Source: Halomonas fontilapidosi (GTDB lineage Bacteria; Pseudomonadota; Gammaproteobacteria; Pseudomonadales; Halomonadaceae). Taken from it: DNA of 64,000 bases. The DNA lies in NCBI RefSeq assembly GCF_014192285.1, contig NZ_JACHXQ010000005.1, positions 186,001 through 250,000 of the forward strand. The letters run 5' to 3'. Within the stretch, counting starts at the first letter, position 1, and each line of letters starts with the position of its first letter. Made by a program: the position numbers and the translations under genes. The notes under the pieces are model-generated. The model ran no database searches. It had not been told where the DNA came from and saw only the letters and a list, made by a program, of their open reading frames with translations. Below are positions 60,566-64,000 of the stretch, piece by piece.

Positions 60566-62641
60566 TCAGTCGATGGTGACATCGCTCGTCACTTCGCCCT
60601 CGTGACACACGCGGTCGCGGCCTTGCGTCTTGGCCAGGTAGAGCGCCTTGTCAGCCCGCTCCATGGCACTGTCCGGCGAATCGTGTGCGCGCACCGCCGC
60701 CACCCCAAGACTGATGGTCAGGCGAATGCTGGCATCACCCGACGCCACCTGCAGGGCTGCGATGGCCTGGCGAAAACGCTCGGCTATCTCCATGGCACCG
60801 TCGAAAGAGGTATCCGGCAGCAGGATGGCGAACTCTTCGCCTCCCAGCCGCCCAAGGATATCGGCAGTTCGGAGCTGCTCTTGACCTGCGGCGACCAGCG
60901 CCTTGAGCACCTCGTCCCCGGCGGCGTGGCCAAAGGTGTCGTTGATGCGCTTGAAGTGGTCGGCATCGAACATCACCAGGCAGGTGTCCACGCCATGACG
61001 CTTGACGCGGGACAGCTCAGCGTCGAAGCACTGCATGAAGTGGCGTCGGTTCGGGGCCCCTGTCAGCATATCCAGGGTAGCCAGGCGCCGGAAGCGCGCC
61101 TCGCTCGCCTCGAGCTCCAATTGAAGACGCTTGCGCTCGGAGACGTCGGCGATGTAGCCGTGCCACAGCACGCTGCCATCTTCCAGGCGCTCGGGCATGG
61201 CGCTCCCTTCCACCCAGAGCGGGTCTCCCTGGGCCTGCATGACGCGATACTCGCACTGCCAATGGCTCAGGGTCGCGGCAGAGGTCTCGATGGCGTCCTT
61301 TACCCTGGGCTGGTCATCGGGATGAATCGCCTGGAAGGCCGCTTCGTCGCTGTCTGCCAGCTCCTCGGGGGGCACTCCGTAGATCTCAAGGCTGGTATGG
61401 CTGGCGTAGGGAAAGCATGCCTTACCGTCCGGGAAGAGCTGATATTGATAGATGAAACCGGGCAGCTGCTGGGCCAGCTTTTCCAGCCGCTGACTGAGAC
61501 GATACGAATGGCTGATGTCGAGAAGCGCGCCCACGACCTTAAGGGGACAACCGGCCTCATCACTGATCAACCGCTTCTCGCTCTGCACGCGAAGATAGTG
61601 ACCCTCCCGGTGACGCAGGCGGTAATTGAGCTGAATCGGCCCCTCTCCCGCCAGCATGGCCTTCACCTTGGCCAAGACCAGCGTCGCGTCGTCGGGGTGG
61701 ATCATGGCATGCCAGACGGAATGGCCCAGCAGCTCACTGCGTGCATAGCCGAACAGCCGCTCCACGCTGGAGCTGACATAGGTGGGGACCAACTCGTAGG
61801 TCGGCTGGCACTCATAGATCACCACGGGACTCGCTTGCAGCAGTTGGTCCAGGGCAACGAAGGCACCGCGACTCTCTCGCTCGGCCTCTTTTAGCGGCGT
61901 GATGTCGCGTGCCACCCCGACCAGCTCGATGACGTTGCCGGCAGTGTCCTCCACGGGCACCAGCAGGGTCTGCCAGTCGCGCAGGCCGGCCGGCATATCG
62001 AGACGCTCCTCGTACTGGACGGGGCGCTTGAGCCGGACACATTCACGGTAGTGGGCCTTGACGGCCGCCGCCTGGGTCGCATCAAGCAGCGTATCCGGGG
62101 TCTGGTCGCGGAGCGCCTCGAGGGGGATGCCGGTCTGCTGACGGTGGGCGGGATTGTTGTAGCGAAAAACAAAGTCGCCTTCGGGCAGCACCTTGATGAG
62201 GAAGATGGGGTCAGGAGCACTCTCCATGAAGCGCCGGTGCAGCATCAGGGTGCTGTTCAAGCGCTGCTGCTCGGTCATTTCCCGGGTCACATCCCGCGCA
62301 ATGCCGAACAGGCGCAACGGCTCAGCGCCAGCCCCTCGCATCAGCCAGGCGCGATCGTGAATCCACACCACTTCGCCATCGGGCCTCAGGACTCGATAGC
62401 GACGCTCCACTTGCCCCTGCTGCAGGAGCCGATCATGGGAGGCCGCAACGTCGTCTCGGTCATCCGGATGGACGATGGACAACCAGAGCTGCGAGTCCTC
62501 CATGAACGCCTGTATCGGGCGTCCGAACACGCAAGCGGCGGCAGGATTGAGGTATTCGAGCTGAAGATGGGGATAAGCGACCGCCCAGATCACGTCATCC
62601 ACTTTCTCCATCAGGCTCGAAAAGAAATCTTCTTGCAGCAC
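60566..62641 (-). CDS. Multi-PAS diguanylate cyclase
   Basis: A 691-residue soluble signalling protein with four PAS domains (about 12-120, 130-245, 255-370, 385-500) and a C-terminal GGDEF domain with active-site GGEEF near residue 600 and RVKRHGVDTCLVMFDADHFK upstream. No EAL domain and no membrane helix, so it likely makes cyclic-di-GMP in response to cytoplasmic cues. The start is GTG with GGGGA a few bases upstream. Confidence 0.9.
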   Translation of the reverse strand: MLQEDFFSSLMEKVDDVIWAVAYPHLQLEYLNPAAACVFGRPIQAFMEDSQLWLSIVHPDDRDDVAASHDRLLQQGQVERRYRVLRPDGEVVWIHDRAWLMRGAGAEPLRLFGIARDVTREMTEQQRLNSTLMLHRRFMESAPDPIFLIKVLPEGDFVFRYNNPAHRQQTGIPLEALRDQTPDTLLDATQAAAVKAHYRECVRLKRPVQYEERLDMPAGLRDWQTLLVPVEDTAGNVIELVGVARDITPLKEAERESRGAFVALDQLLQASPVVIYECQPTYELVPTYVSSSVERLFGYARSELLGHSVWHAMIHPDDATLVLAKVKAMLAGEGPIQLNYRLRHREGHYLRVQSEKRLISDEAGCPLKVVGALLDISHSYRLSQRLEKLAQQLPGFIYQYQLFPDGKACFPYASHTSLEIYGVPPEELADSDEAAFQAIHPDDQPRVKDAIETSAATLSHWQCEYRVMQAQGDPLWVEGSAMPERLEDGSVLWHGYIADVSERKRLQLELEASEARFRRLATLDMLTGAPNRRHFMQCFDAELSRVKRHGVDTCLVMFDADHFKRINDTFGHAAGDEVLKALVAAGQEQLRTADILGRLGGEEFAILLPDTSFDGAMEIAERFRQAIAALQVASGDASIRLTISLGVAAVRAHDSPDSAMERADKALYLAKTQGRDRVCHEGEVTSDVTID

Positions 62642-62763
62642 TTGATTCCCCGTTGACAGGCACCGGCAGCCCGTTGATCGTCGGGCCTACTTTAACAGCC
62701 TTTGGTGTTTACCGCGCTTTCCCCCGCGGCGTGACATCCGGTTGTCCATGAAGATGTCGCCTT

Positions 62764-64000
62764 CTACTCCGCCGCTTGCGCTCGGCGGAAGCGGCCGGTG
62801 TAATCGAAGAGCTTCTCGCGCACCTGCCAGTGGCGCCCCACCTTGCGGCCCACCACGAAGTCCGGCTGACGCAGACGGCGGCGCTCGGCGATGACGTCAT
62901 CGGGTGAAGTGGGCCGGAATGGCACACCCGGCGCACGCAGGTGATGACGCAGGAAGGCCGCAGCAAAAGCGCCCCGCTGGGCCGGAGTCTCCAGGGCGAA
63001 CCATTCCGACAGCATGGCGCCATCCTCGTCGTGGTAGGTCACCTTCAATCGTGGCAGGCCGCGGCCGTTGAGCGTGGCTTCGAGTTGCATACCGGCCACG
63101 CGCAGCACCCGAGCATCGCGCAGGCGCAGCGCCTCCCTGAGCTTGTCGTCGGCGTCTACCAGCAGCGTCTCGCAGCCGTGACAGCGCCGGGCGGCAATAT
63201 CGTTTTCGGCACCGCAGTCACCGCACACCTTGAAGCGGAAGCGAAACGAACATTGCTCCATCGTAGGCGTCGTCGAGGTTGCTTTTTCGCTTTGAGCGCG
63301 GCTTCGGGCGCTGCTTTCAACAAGCCCCTGACAGCGCCGCCCGAAGTGCTCGATGACCAGTTCGCCGTCACGCTTGCCCCAGAAGAGGTTGGCGTGGCCA
63401 CACTGGGGGCATTCGACCTGCACCGGCTCGCTGTCGCCGGCCGGCTTCGGCGAGCCCACCTCCGGGGCATAGAGGTCCCAGGGGTTGCCGGCATAGTCGA
63501 GGACCAGGCAGTCGCGCTTGCCTGGCGAGAGGCGCAGGCCGCGCCCAACGATCTGCTGGTAAAGACTTACCGACTCGGTGGGACGCAGAATGGCAATCAA
63601 GTCCACGTGAGGGGCATCGAAGCCGGTGGTCAGCACCGCCACATTGACCAGGTACTTGAGCTCGCGCGCCTTGAAGGCGTCGATCAGCCGCTCGCGCTCG
63701 GCGGAGGGTGTCTCGCCGGTGACCAGCGCCGCCTCGTCCGCCGGCAGGTAGCCCAGCACCTCCTCGGCGTGGGCCACTGTCGCGGCAAACAGCATCACCC
63801 CCTGGCGGTCGACGGCGCGCGCCACCACCTCGGCGATGATCCCCGGCGTGGCGCGGTGGCCCGCCGCCACCCGGTTGAGCTCCTCTTCGCGGAACAGACC
63901 GCTCGAGCCGGGGACGAGCGCCGAGAAGTCGTAGCGCAGCTCTTGCCCATCCTTGAAAAGCGCGGCATCGATGCGCTCCGGCGGGGCGAGATAGCCCTGC
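62764..64000 (-). CDS. radD: ATP-dependent DNA helicase RadD/YejH, 5' end outside window
   Basis: Superfamily 2 helicase for DNA repair that works with RecA and SSB. The gene enters from the right edge: the frame continues without stop to base 64000 (upstream residues read [17 protein letters not shown]), so an apparent GTG start at 63870 is internal. Visible parts: helicase C domain ([29 protein letters not shown]), the zinc-finger region [12 protein letters not shown] with CGDCG...CHGCE, and the C-terminal [14 protein letters not shown] motif. Similarity to E. coli RadD is high throughout. An insertion of about 13 residues ([16 protein letters not shown] region) precedes [10 protein letters not shown]. 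Confidence 0.95.
   Translation of the reverse strand, partial: QGYLAPPERIDAALFKDGQELRYDFSALVPGSSGLFREEELNRVAAGHRATPGIIAEVVARAVDRQGVMLFAATVAHAEEVLGYLPADEAALVTGETPSAERERLIDAFKARELKYLVNVAVLTTGFDAPHVDLIAILRPTESVSLYQQIVGRGLRLSPGKRDCLVLDYAGNPWDLYAPEVGSPKPAGDSEPVQVECPQCGHANLFWGKRDGELVIEHFGRRCQGLVESSARSRAQSEKATSTTPTMEQCSFRFRFKVCGDCGAENDIAARRCHGCETLLVDADDKLREALRLRDARVLRVAGMQLEATLNGRGLPRLKVTYHDEDGAMLSEWFALETPAQRGAFAAAFLRHHLRAPGVPFRPTSPDDVIAERRRLRQPDFVVGRKVGRHWQVREKLFDYTGRFRRAQAAE

Overview
The window is 64 kb of GC-rich, gene-dense chromosome from a gammaproteobacterium. Protein resemblance as I remember it (FadH, the CcoNOQP/GHIS set, CrbS/CrbR with Acs, three-lipoyl AceF, PlsB, RadD) and the gene order point to the Halomonadaceae (Halomonas-like); this placement is inference, since no search was run. 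Almost everything is core genome. I see no prophage, insertion sequence, CRISPR array or restriction system.

Layout. 1-2.8 kb: fadH and a five-gene tRNA operon (Val, Asp, Asp, Val, Asp in transcription order). 2.8-15 kb: a divergent alpha/beta hydrolase, then a complete cbb3 oxidase block: ccoNOQP, a terminator, ccoGHIS and a TauE/SafE-like membrane protein, then hemN behind an FNR-type site, then fnr. 14.9-29 kb: ttcA, followed by an acetate-assimilation region: a DnaQ-like exonuclease, a cyclic-nucleotide/CBS/nucleotidyltransferase protein, a two-subunit sodium:solute symporter, the giant sensor kinase CrbS, the regulator CrbR, and acs. 28.7-36 kb: sprT-like, UPF0149, a phospholipase-D-type cardiolipin synthase, plsB, rsmJ, tsaB, adk. 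36-41 kb: pyruvate dehydrogenase aceE-aceF. 41-52.6 kb: ampD, nadC, a GNAT protein, trmO, the dapA-bamC-(MBL)-purC operon, bcp, tusA-perM, bepA, nadA. 52.6-57.4 kb: the only loosely packed, accessory-looking stretch, with small proteins, CsbD, two Crp/Fnr paralogues and a broken diguanylate cyclase. 57.5-64 kb: two tRNA-Lys genes, scpA-scpB-rluB, a multi-PAS diguanylate cyclase and radD, which runs off the right edge.

How the parts work together. Genes at 3.7-14.8 kb build and supply a high-affinity oxidase and its heme, with the oxygen sensor Fnr encoded beside its likely target hemN. Genes at 15.9-28.5 kb form an acetate module: uptake (symporter), sensing (CrbS), control (CrbR), activation to acetyl-CoA (Acs), plus two partner proteins of unclear role. 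PDH makes the same product from pyruvate.

Most notable sequence observations: the hemN product lacks the fourth cysteine of the HemN CxxxCxxCxC motif; the DnaQ-like exonuclease has Asn for the Exo II Asp; the PAS-GGDEF gene at 56 kb is broken by one base and stops where an EAL domain would begin; CrbR carries a tail encoded by intergenic repeats and a terminator; and inverted and direct repeats lie upstream of aceE and of the symporter. I did not find a clearly new multi-gene system; the acetate module with its exonuclease/nucleotidyltransferase pair is the best candidate for new biology.
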